A stretch of 64,000 nucleotides of DNA from Flavobacterium sp. 90 (lineage in GTDB: Bacteria > Bacteroidota > Bacteroidia > Flavobacteriales > Flavobacteriaceae), in assembly GCF_004339525.1 (NCBI RefSeq), contig NZ_SMGE01000001.1, positions 1,116,001-1,180,000 of the forward strand, in the 5' to 3' direction. Shown here in pieces: positions 35,751 through 43,102 of this stretch; position 1 is the first letter of the stretch; each line of letters begins with the position of its first letter. Below the pieces are notes generated by a model. The model had not been told where the DNA came from and searched no databases. It worked only from the letters and a program-made list of their open reading frames with translations. The position numbers and the translations under genes are program-made.

Positions 35751-35758
35751 TAATTTTG
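35751..35758 (+). promoter_or_regulatory. Putative -10 box for the LytS-like kinase gene
   Basis: TAATTTTG fits TAnnTTTG and ends only 5 nt before the ATG at 35764, so the mRNA would have almost no leader. No TTG at consensus distance is present; the direct-repeat site lies about 40 nt upstream. Confidence 0.45.
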
Positions 35759-35763
35759 CCGTT

Positions 35764-36759
35764 ATGACGATTCTCAAAATATATCAGAACTTTTTTCTTA
35801 GAAACCTCATCGTTCATGTATTGTTAATTGCGGTTATTTTAGCCTGTGTGTATGACGAAATACGATTAGACGGTCATGATTTCTCTTATATGATTAGCAA
35901 AATTACTGTAGGTTATTTTCCGTGTATTATCTGGGTTACGATTTTTAATCTTTTTATTATCAAACCTTTTTTGTTCAAAAAAAAGCTAAAAACATTCTTT
36001 ATCCTTTTTGCTTTCTATTGGATTGCTTTTTACTTTTTTATGAATTGGTTTTTCCCTTTGGTTGGTCTTGGAAACTTCAAAACTCTTCAAATATTATCGC
36101 TTATTATTAACGGTACATTTTTTTATTTTATTCATATCGTAATTATGAAAAAAGTTTCCCAAACAGATAAGGATATTATGAATTACAAATCAGAACTTTC
36201 GTTTTTAAAACAGCAGCTCAATCCTCATTTTTTGCTTAATGCAATGAATAATTTATATGGAGAATCTCTAACTGAGCCTGATAAATTGCCGGATAGAATT
36301 TTGAATCTTTCAGATATGCTTCGTTATCAAATTGAAGCCACTAAAAAAGATTATGTCCTGGTTGCTGAAGAAATTAATTTTGTCAAAAAATATATTGAAT
36401 ATTATACATTTCGAAATGAAAGATTAAATGTGACTCAAAACTATGCAGGCGATTTTAACAACATCAATATTCCTCCCTTATTCTTTTTACCTTTGGTAGA
36501 AAATGCTGTTAAGTTTTCTGGTGAAACTGCGGAGCCATTTATTCTTTTGGACTTAAAAGTAAAATCACGACATTTATCTTTTACTCTGAAAAATAATTAT
36601 TTAGAATCAGGTTCCAGACTTTCGGGAACAGGAATTGGAATTGAAAATCTAAAAAGACGTCTTGAAGTCTACGGTTTGAAACATGAACTGAGCTGCAAAA
36701 AAGAAAAAAATACTTTTAGCGTAAAATTGAATATATGGGACTTACCTATCGTTGCCTGA
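35764..36759 (+). CDS. LytS/YehU-type sensor histidine kinase, 331 aa
   Basis: Four N-terminal membrane helices (about 14-30, 42-62, 76-95, 104-125) lead to a His_kinase domain with LKQQLNPHFLLNAMNNLYG; the conserved His is the phosphorylation site. A HATPase end has PPLFFLPLVENAVKFSG and GTGIGIENLKRRLEVYG. It senses an unknown signal at the membrane and passes phosphate to the LytTR regulator encoded next, with which it overlaps by 25 nt. Confidence 0.93.
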   Translation: MTILKIYQNFFLRNLIVHVLLIAVILACVYDEIRLDGHDFSYMISKITVGYFPCIIWVTIFNLFIIKPFLFKKKLKTFFILFAFYWIAFYFFMNWFFPLVGLGNFKTLQILSLIINGTFFYFIHIVIMKKVSQTDKDIMNYKSELSFLKQQLNPHFLLNAMNNLYGESLTEPDKLPDRILNLSDMLRYQIEATKKDYVLVAEEINFVKKYIEYYTFRNERLNVTQNYAGDFNNINIPPLFFLPLVENAVKFSGETAEPFILLDLKVKSRHLSFTLKNNYLESGSRLSGTGIGIENLKRRLEVYGLKHELSCKKEKNTFSVKLNIWDLPIVA

Positions 36760-37445
36760 TCATTGACGACGAATCGCCTGCACACAAAGCGCTGGCTTCG
36801 CATATTGCAAAATGTGACGATCTGGAATATTCCGGAAGCGCCTTTAGTGGTATGGAAGCGGTAAAAATGCTCAATGAAAACAAATATGATATTATTTTCC
36901 TTGACATTAATATGCCTGTAATTTCCGGTATTGAATTAATGGAATTACAACCCAACCGTCCAATAACTATTGTTACCACAGCCTATTCTGACTTTGCACT
37001 TTCGGCGTACCAAAATGATGCAATTGATTATTTACTAAAACCTATTTCATTCGAAAAATTCTCTAAGGCGATCGAAAAGGCCAAAACCTTTTATTCCGGA
37101 AAAAGTATAAAAAAAGAAAATACCGCTAGTGAAAGATCTCTTTCATATCGTGCCAATGGTCAAATGATTGATATGCTTTTGAGTGATATTTTCTATATCG
37201 AAAGCCTGGGTAATTACATGAAATTGTATAGCAAAAAATTAAAATCTCCTCAAATCATCTACGGCTCACTCTCCAGCATTTCTGATGAGATCAACAGCAC
37301 CAACTTTATTCAAGTACATCGTTCTTATATTGTAAACGCTAACGAAATTTCTTCGAAAACTTTCAAAACACTTACGCTTTCCAATGGAGAAATTATTCCT
37401 GTAGGAAGGAAATATCAAATTTTATTAGACAGCTTTTTTAAATAA
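36735..37445 (+). CDS. LytTR-family response regulator, 236 aa
   Basis: The receiver domain (about 3-120) has CLIIDDESPAHKAL, the phospho-acceptor region DIIFLDINMPVISG and TAYSDFALSAYQNDAIDYLLKP with the switch residues. A LytTR DNA-binding domain (about 135-236) follows: DIFYIESLGNYMKLY, FIQVHRSYIVN and IPVGRKYQ. It is the partner of the overlapping kinase. Regulation of the divergent barrel gene and of its own operon is likely from the repeat site at 35669-35713. Confidence 0.95.
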   Translation: MGLTYRCLIIDDESPAHKALASHIAKCDDLEYSGSAFSGMEAVKMLNENKYDIIFLDINMPVISGIELMELQPNRPITIVTTAYSDFALSAYQNDAIDYLLKPISFEKFSKAIEKAKTFYSGKSIKKENTASERSLSYRANGQMIDMLLSDIFYIESLGNYMKLYSKKLKSPQIIYGSLSSISDEINSTNFIQVHRSYIVNANEISSKTFKTLTLSNGEIIPVGRKYQILLDSFFK

Positions 37446-37468
37446 ATTTTAAATCTAATAAAATTTCC

Positions 37469-38077
37469 TTAAGCAATATTCTCAAGTCCACCTGGAAATG
37501 GTCTGTAGGCGTAATAATGTAAGACCTCTTCGATTGCTTTTTTTAGTGCTTCGTTTATGGGTAGTAACGTCATTCCCATTTTGAAATCAATTTGTGCGAG
37601 CTTCATATAATAATCAGTAAAAATGGGTACATATTGTCCCTTATTAATTGCCTCTTCACTTTTATTAAAGTTTTGCTGTTGCTCTTCTTTAATTATTGTA
37701 CAGGTTGCCAACCTTAGTTTTCCATATTTGTCTGTGTTTGCAGCATAACCAAAAAGACGGCATATTAATCCGCGATAACGATAATTACTGCAACTTCCTT
37801 TATGATGTTCTAATACGGAAAGTGGCCGATATAAAAGACAGTTTTTACTAATCGAATTGTTTAATTCTTCTAAGGTTTCTTCAGCTTTACCATTTAAAAA
37901 CAAATGAAACGCCCAAGGCAAAAATTCTAATGGAGAAGCATCTATGTTTGGTTTAGAACAACATTTACCGCAACCTGCATTACAATACAAATGAGTTTCA
38001 GATTTAAATGCGGAAATTTCAATTTCAAGGCGCTCAAACAATTCCTCAACCAGCCGAACTTTTTGTTCTATTGCCAT
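37469..38077 (-). CDS. YkgJ-family cysteine cluster protein, about 203 aa
   Basis: The cysteine cluster CNAGCGKCC and later Cys residues (CLLY, GSCSNYRYRGLICRLFG, CTI) match the YkgJ-type zinc or iron-sulfur binding fold. The function is not known. The frame stays open upstream to 38206, but residues 1-43 of that longer version look non-coding, so I take the ATG at 38077 (MAIEQKVRLVEEL). It is convergent with the LytTR gene, 23 nt away. Confidence 0.8.
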   Translation of the reverse strand: MAIEQKVRLVEELFERLEIEISAFKSETHLYCNAGCGKCCSKPNIDASPLEFLPWAFHLFLNGKAEETLEELNNSISKNCLLYRPLSVLEHHKGSCSNYRYRGLICRLFGYAANTDKYGKLRLATCTIIKEEQQQNFNKSEEAINKGQYVPIFTDYYMKLAQIDFKMGMTLLPINEALKKAIEEVLHYYAYRPFPGGLENIA

Positions 38078-38371
38078 CTTTTTTTCGTAAGGTAGACTAA
38101 TAGAAATTGCTCCTGCCAGAAGTGTAGTTTTATTGTGAATAGTTTGTGCATTTATTCCTCTAACAATAATTAATATGGTTATGCAAATGTTTCCTTTACT
38201 CCTCAAAAAATCCTACTAAAAAGCTGCAAAACAAAAGCTGCTACTTTCTAAAAGCTTATAATTCAAAACAACCATAAATCTTTTCTTTAAAAAAAACCTT
38301 TACTAAAACAATTTTTCCTACATAAATAATTATATTCGCAACGCCACTAATCGTTTAAATAATTGTAGAAA

Positions 38372-38833
38372 ATGACCATTTTTAAGTTCCTATTTAGAAA
38401 ATCAGATTTAGAATGCCCCAGATGTTTAGGAAAGACTTTCGTTGATTGGGATGATATAAAACGTTTAGACAAACAACTAAAATGGACACCTGCGCCTTGT
38501 GCATATTGCCTTGGCACTGGAAGAGTTTCTAAAGAAATACTGTCAAATGTTCCTGTAGACTATACTTATCTCACTATAGATTTGCCGGAATCAGAAATGG
38601 ACAAAATAAAAGAAGGTAATGAAGAAACACTCGAAAAAGGAAGGCAACGCGATCTTTTTTTAGACAATCTGATAAAATATGCCGAGCATCATTATTCTAA
38701 TAATAAAATGGATGCAATAAGTATTGCAGATTTATATCTAAACACTGAAGATGAAAGTGCTTTATTTTCGCTGGAAAGAAAAAATCTAATACAATTTATT
38801 GAAAAAGTAATCGAATTTAAAAAAACGAAGTGA
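38372..38833 (+). CDS. Hypothetical protein with zinc-ribbon-like N-terminus, 153 aa
   Basis: Two cysteine pairs, ECPRCLGKT and CAYCLGTGR, make a DnaJ-type zinc ribbon within the first 50 residues, with only one CxxCxGxG-like pair set rather than the four repeats of DnaJ. The rest is helical and charged, with no signal peptide or membrane segment. I do not recognise the family. A role as a small metal-stabilised interaction module is an inference. It stands alone. Confidence 0.6.
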   Translation: MTIFKFLFRKSDLECPRCLGKTFVDWDDIKRLDKQLKWTPAPCAYCLGTGRVSKEILSNVPVDYTYLTIDLPESEMDKIKEGNEETLEKGRQRDLFLDNLIKYAEHHYSNNKMDAISIADLYLNTEDESALFSLERKNLIQFIEKVIEFKKTK

Positions 38834-39031
38834 ATTAATCAAAGCTACATTTTTTCATTTGCGTCGAAAAGTCTTCATTTCAAAAATTATAAATACTTCA
38901 AAAACACGTATAAATACGCATTGTCAGATCTTTATTAAGTGGTAAAATTGCGCTAAATAATTTTACTTTTAAAATATGGTTTTCCTTAAAAGGAAGATTA
39001 TAAAAATGCTGTCATTTTTTTTGGAACAATT

Positions 39032-39078
39032 AAAGTGAGATTTCTAATCGATACCATCGATTAAAAGTCTCACTTTTT
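39032..39078 (+). terminator. Intrinsic terminator in the gap before the TMEM143-like gene
   Basis: AAAGTGAGA and TCTCACTTT are the outer stem, with TCTAATCGAT and ATCGATTAAAAG inside, followed by a T-run. It is 200 nt after the stop at 38833. The gap 38834-39184 otherwise shows only AT-rich sequence with a TTCCTTAAAAGGAA hairpin near 38982. Confidence 0.75.
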
Positions 39079-39124
39079 TTATTCATAAAAGAATCTACTT
39101 TGCTCCTTTTGAACTTCAAAACCT

Positions 39125-39156
39125 TTGAGTCTTTACAAAAAAACCTTGTATCTTTG
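39125..39156 (+). promoter_or_regulatory. Bacteroidota-type promoter for the TMEM143-like gene
   Basis: TTG at 39125-39127 and TATCTTTG at 39149-39156 are spaced by 21 nt, matching the Flavobacterium consensus. The start of transcription would be near 39163, about 22 nt before the ATG. Confidence 0.75.
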
Positions 39157-39184
39157 AGCCTTAGTACCTCAGAACCTACAAAAT

Positions 39185-40423
39185 ATGACACGAGAACATT
39201 ATATTCCCTTTAACAAGGAATTCTTACTCGAACAACAAATAAATACTTTCGCCGAAGACCAAGAAAAAGTTGATGATTTTAAAAAATTGTTTGATATAAT
39301 CGAGCATTATTTTCATTATGAAGCTTTTAATTTAAACCGAAATCTTAAGCAAAACTATGCTTTGTTTGATCCGGACTTGAGCCTTAAAGAGCGAAAAGGT
39401 TTTATAGGCAAAAGTGATTTTTCGGTTTTTAAAGAGACATTACTTACGGTTTTAGAACAGGGAAATTATATTCGTATTGATCAGGAAACTTTAGATAAAG
39501 CATTTCAGGATTCTGATTTGATTGGTTTAAAACTTTCTATAGATTTTAATGCTTTTCAGGACTATGAATTATATGTTCGCGGACATCATAAATCGAAAGA
39601 AAAAGTGAAGAAATATTTCTTTTGGAAGAAAGAAATTGAAATCGAATATTACGATCGTGTCATGATTTATCTGCATTATAATGACACTCATTTTTTAAAG
39701 CAAAACAAAGTCAAATTAGGAAAAATGCCTATCGAACCAGGATCTGTCGTTTTAAAAATCTTTAAACGGGTTCCTAAAAATGATATTGAAACTATTTTTC
39801 CAAATGCAATTCCTAGAATGTCAACCACAGATAAATTACTGTTGTGGATTCCTGGAATTTTTGGTGGAATTTCATTGTTAAGTACAAAAGTAATTCCGGC
39901 TTTGATTAGCATGTATGACGCTTATGAAACGGGTGAAGCCATTGATTTGCTAAACAGTAAAACGTCGCTAAATCAAGGTTTAATTGCGCTGGGAATTTTG
40001 TCACTTTATTTGTTTCGTCAGTACAACAACTTTGTAAATAAGAAAATTAAATATTCTAAAATACTTTCCGACAGTCTTTATTTTAAGAATCTCGGAAACA
40101 ATAGTGGTGCTTTTTATTCTCTATTAAACTCTTCTGAAGAAGAAGTCCTTAAGGAAACCATTTTGGCTTATACATTTTTATACAAAAGCAACAAACCTCT
40201 TACTGCAGAAGAATTGGACTTTCAAATTGAATCCTGGTTTGAAACAAAGCTGAAAACTAATCTTGATTTTAATGTAAAAAACGCATTAGAAAAATTAAAA
40301 AACATTGGTCTTGGTATCGAAACCAATGAAAAATGGGAAGTTCTTCCGCTTGATCAGGCGTTGATTAAAATCGATGAATTATGGGATGGTGTTTTTGAGT
40401 ATAATCAGCAACAGATTTTTTGA
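39185..40423 (+). CDS. TMEM143/DUF3754 family membrane protein, 412 aa
   Basis: The N-terminus REHYIPFNKEFLLEQQ and the middle block DRVMIYLHYNDTHF then GSVVLKIFKRVPKNDIETIFPNA are characteristic of DUF3754 (TMEM143) proteins. Two membrane helices follow at about 220-240 and 262-280. The C-terminal part, with helical sequence such as EEEVLKETILAYTFLYKSNKPL, is cytoplasmic. The molecular function is not known. It has a good promoter and the next gene begins about 100 nt after its stop. Confidence 0.8.
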   Translation: MTREHYIPFNKEFLLEQQINTFAEDQEKVDDFKKLFDIIEHYFHYEAFNLNRNLKQNYALFDPDLSLKERKGFIGKSDFSVFKETLLTVLEQGNYIRIDQETLDKAFQDSDLIGLKLSIDFNAFQDYELYVRGHHKSKEKVKKYFFWKKEIEIEYYDRVMIYLHYNDTHFLKQNKVKLGKMPIEPGSVVLKIFKRVPKNDIETIFPNAIPRMSTTDKLLLWIPGIFGGISLLSTKVIPALISMYDAYETGEAIDLLNSKTSLNQGLIALGILSLYLFRQYNNFVNKKIKYSKILSDSLYFKNLGNNSGAFYSLLNSSEEEVLKETILAYTFLYKSNKPLTAEELDFQIESWFETKLKTNLDFNVKNALEKLKNIGLGIETNEKWEVLPLDQALIKIDELWDGVFEYNQQQIF

Positions 40424-40526
40424 TTTATTGGATGTTCTCAATAAATTAAACGAACTAAAACTCTTCACACTTTTTATCAACATAAAAGAAATTTTATTAG
40501 ATTTACGTATACCTAAATCAAAACAA

Positions 40527-40991
40527 ATGAGAACATTAGAACAATGGTTTGAAGAATATGCAGTAAGTCATCAAAATCCAAAAAACAAGGCGATTCATTA
40601 CGTTTGTGTACCTGCAATCTTTTTTTCGATAGTTGGTTTATTAATGAGTATTCCAAGTGGTTTTATTGCTAATACTTTAAAACTAAATGCTCCTATTATT
40701 GAAAACTGGGCGGTTGTTGTTCTTCTTTTTGTTCTTGTTTTTTATATCCGATTATCAGTTGCAATGGCTATTAAAATTGCCATTTTTTCTGCAATTTGTC
40801 TGGTTGCAAATTATTATATCGGACAGGTATTCCCATTATGGATTTTTTCGATTGGAGTTTTTGTTATCGCTTGGATCGGGCAATTCTACGGACACAATAT
40901 TGAAGGAAAAAAACCTTCTTTCTTAAAAGACCTTCAATTTTTAATGATCGGTCCGGCTTGGGTGGTAGAAAATTTGTTTTCCAAAAAATAA
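40527..40991 (+). CDS. Mpo1-like (DUF962) membrane protein, 154 aa
   Basis: The sequence MRTLEQWFEEYAVSHQNPKNKAIHYVCVPAIFFSIVG has the HxxPxNxxxHxxGxP-type start of Mpo1/DUF962 proteins, and GQFYGHNIEGKKPSFLKDLQFLMIGPAWV ends with the second conserved His and Pro-rich part. About four membrane helices are present. Yeast Mpo1 is an iron-dependent dioxygenase of long-chain 2-hydroxy fatty acids; activity here is an inference. The frame is open further upstream (40374), but the ATG at 40527 matches the family start. Confidence 0.88.
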   Translation: MRTLEQWFEEYAVSHQNPKNKAIHYVCVPAIFFSIVGLLMSIPSGFIANTLKLNAPIIENWAVVVLLFVLVFYIRLSVAMAIKIAIFSAICLVANYYIGQVFPLWIFSIGVFVIAWIGQFYGHNIEGKKPSFLKDLQFLMIGPAWVVENLFSKK

Positions 40992-41106
40992 GTACTGATT
41001 AACTATACAATTTTTATCTTCTTCTTTTTTGGCAGTATTGTGTTTAAGCATTGGAATTTTGCGAGATTAATTTTATTTTCTAAAAGCTTAACTTAATGAC
41101 ATTGCC

Positions 41107-41197
41107 CTGGCCCAGACAGTAACGGCATCCTTTGATGGTGGTCCCGAAGCCTCAGGGCACCATTAAAGATATAGTGAATGGCTGGAAAAAGCTCCTG
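41107..41197 (+). ncRNA. Candidate structured RNA element, divergent short copy C
   Basis: CTGGCCCAGA and GGCATCC at the start and GGCTGGAAAAAGCTCC at the end correspond to the ends of copies A and B. One helix pairs CTTTGATGGTG (41130-41140) with CACCATTAAAG (41158-41168). The top loop is different (CCCGAAGCCTCAGGG). It lies in the gene-free stretch 40992-41353. I am less sure of the relation than for A and B. Confidence 0.4.
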
Positions 41198-41202
41198 AAT
41201 AA

Positions 41203-41246
41203 AAAAATGGAACAAAAAAGATATACTTCCCTTTGTTCCATTTTTC
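41203..41246 (+). terminator. Hairpin with A/T runs after element C
   Basis: AAAAATGGAACAAA (41203-41216) and TTTGTTCCATTTTT (41232-41245) form a 14-bp stem. It follows the candidate RNA element after 5 nt and would end its transcript. Confidence 0.7.
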
Positions 41247-41272
41247 GTTTCGATTAAATACACATTCGATTA

Positions 41273-41309
41273 TATTACAAGATTAGATAATTATTCATTT
41301 CTTGTAATA
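41273..41309. promoter_or_regulatory. Inverted repeat upstream of the CPBP gene, possible operator
   Basis: TATTACAAGA (41273-41282) and TCTTGTAATA (41300-41309) are exact reverse complements with a 17-nt centre, about 45 nt before the ATG at 41354. No T-run follows, so a protein-binding site is more likely than a terminator. Confidence 0.35.
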
Positions 41310-41353
41310 AAATTAGTTCTATATTAGTACTTTTTGATCAAAAATATTAAGAA

Positions 41354-42085
41354 ATGATATTAAAGATACTTTTGGAGAGCGCTGTACCTGTTTTAATTCT
41401 TTTACCTATAACTTTTATTTTTGCAAAGGATAAAAATCAAATTAAAACCATTGGCCTTTTTGTATTAATCTTTATTTGTTATCAAATACTTCTAAAAATT
41501 CCATTAGAATATAAAGAATTTCAGATCATAAGTGGAAAAAGAAACTGGACGGGAAAACTATTTGGAATTTCTTTTGGCTTATTGACCTATTTATTATTGT
41601 ATCATAAACTAAAACCTTTTAATTTCTTACGTTTTAAGCAAGATAAAAAGGCTTTGCTAAAGACAATTTTAGTCTCATCAATATTGATTTGCACTGCTTT
41701 TTTCTCTTACTTCGATACTCGTATAGATTTTAATATTGAGATTCTTGCTTTTCAATTGACAATGCCTGGAATTGATGAAGAAATTATGTTTAGAGGTATT
41801 CTTCTAGCACTTTTATTAATCTGTTTACAAGACAAAATTAGAATTAAAGAAAAGACTTTTGGTAATCCAGGTATCCTGATTATTGGTATTCTGTTTGGTC
41901 TTGTACATGGATTTAGTATAACAGATGGTCTCGAATGGAAGTTTGAATTTTATCCATTTATATGGACCTCTGTGTCTGGTTATATTTTGAGTTGGATAAC
42001 TGTAGAAACCAAAAGTATTTTGCTTCCGATATTATCACACAACATGATTAATTTTATACAGACTTTGATGAAAATGATAAAATAA
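41354..42085 (+). CDS. CPBP-family intramembrane metalloprotease, 243 aa
   Basis: About seven membrane helices. The family motifs are present in order: motif 1 GIDEEIMFRGILLA (EExxxR) near residue 140, motif 2 LFGLVHG (H) near 180, and motif 3 ILSHNMINF (HN) near 228. These form the glutamate/histidine site of Rce1/CPBP proteases, which in bacteria are linked to bacteriocin self-immunity and peptide maturation. No peptide gene is seen near it. It is flanked by a terminator at the end and a possible operator in front. Confidence 0.88.
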   Translation: MILKILLESAVPVLILLPITFIFAKDKNQIKTIGLFVLIFICYQILLKIPLEYKEFQIISGKRNWTGKLFGISFGLLTYLLLYHKLKPFNFLRFKQDKKALLKTILVSSILICTAFFSYFDTRIDFNIEILAFQLTMPGIDEEIMFRGILLALLLICLQDKIRIKEKTFGNPGILIIGILFGLVHGFSITDGLEWKFEFYPFIWTSVSGYILSWITVETKSILLPILSHNMINFIQTLMKMIK

Positions 42086-42126
42086 AAAAGCAAGGCAACA
42101 CATTACATATTACCTTGCTTTTTTAT
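42085..42126. terminator. Bidirectional terminator between CPBP and SprF-like genes
   Basis: AAAAAGCAAGGCAA and TTACCTTGCTTTTT pair with one mismatch between two convergent stop codons (42085 and 42144). Confidence 0.85.
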
Positions 42127-42143
42127 TTTATTCTACTTTTTTA

Positions 42144-43052
42144 TTACAATTTGTAATTCAACCCAATTTCAAAAGTATTATTTGCATAAGCTCCCAAACT
42201 ACCAAAATATTTAGAGTAAGCCAGAAAAACACCTAAGTCTTCGACTGAGATTCCAAACGCTGTAGATACTGTTTTATTGGTATGATAAAAAGCTGATAAG
42301 TTCATCTTATAATCTGGAAAATTAAATCTTCCCCCCATGTCTAAAATATCTTTGTGCCCTTTAATACCTCTATAAGCAACCAATGGCTCAATATTTAAGT
42401 TTTCATCCTCATTTGACAATAAAAACTTGTAACTGACAGCGGAATAAAAAGTAGAACGATCTGCATAATTTTTAATGCCATTATCATTTTCATAGAAGAG
42501 ATTATGAAGTTTTGGCAATGATGCTTGAACAGTAAGCAATCTCGTGGTATAAGCAATACCCAAATCTCCGTCAAAAATAGCTCCTTCGTTATAATTCTGT
42601 AATGCAATATCATCCATATTTCCTATTACCTTGTTGTAATCTATAGAAGAAAATTTTGCTCCTGCAGACAATCCAAAATGGATTTTTTGATCAACTCCTA
42701 TTGGCAGATGATATGCGTAGGTCGCCATTATTCTTGTTCTATTGATTAAACCAGCTCTATCACTATTAACATTTAACCCTAATCCAGTTCTGTTTCCAGA
42801 ATTGTATTCGAAGGTTGCATTCATCAATATCGGATTCCCCGGAACTTCATCCCATTGTCTTTGGTAACCAATATTAAATTTCATTCCTTGCTCTAACCCT
42901 GCCATTGCAGGGTTGTTAATATATTGATTTTGAAAATACATGGACTCGTATTCTGTCAACTGCGCATTTGCGGAGTTTGTTCCTAATATAAGCAGGAACA
43001 TAATTGCCTGTATATAGATTGCTTTCATTGATTTTATTTTCATTGTATTCAT
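42144..43052 (-). CDS. PorP/SprF family type IX secretion outer-membrane protein, 302 aa
   Basis: A signal peptide ending NSANAQ is followed by LTEYESMYFQNQYINNPAMAGLEQG, the family hallmark (YxxNPAxAG), then barrel strands up to a final FEIGLNYKL. SprF is needed to export or fix the adhesin SprB on the cell surface; members usually sit next to a large cargo with a type B C-terminal domain. Here it follows the 1602-residue cargo by 50 nt in the same direction, so the two are partners. Three in-frame ATGs (43052, 43043, 43028) are possible; the signal peptide fits the last best. Confidence 0.92.
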   Translation of the reverse strand: MNTMKIKSMKAIYIQAIMFLLILGTNSANAQLTEYESMYFQNQYINNPAMAGLEQGMKFNIGYQRQWDEVPGNPILMNATFEYNSGNRTGLGLNVNSDRAGLINRTRIMATYAYHLPIGVDQKIHFGLSAGAKFSSIDYNKVIGNMDDIALQNYNEGAIFDGDLGIAYTTRLLTVQASLPKLHNLFYENDNGIKNYADRSTFYSAVSYKFLLSNEDENLNIEPLVAYRGIKGHKDILDMGGRFNFPDYKMNLSAFYHTNKTVSTAFGISVEDLGVFLAYSKYFGSLGAYANNTFEIGLNYKL

Positions 43053-43102
43053 TTCTGTGTGGTTATCTTCTAACCATTTTACTATTCTTATTTATTTTGC
43101 CC

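Noticed and set aside
38078..38206. Longer start for the YkgJ-family gene
   Set aside because: The extra 43 residues do not look like protein of this family; the ATG at 38077 gives the expected start.
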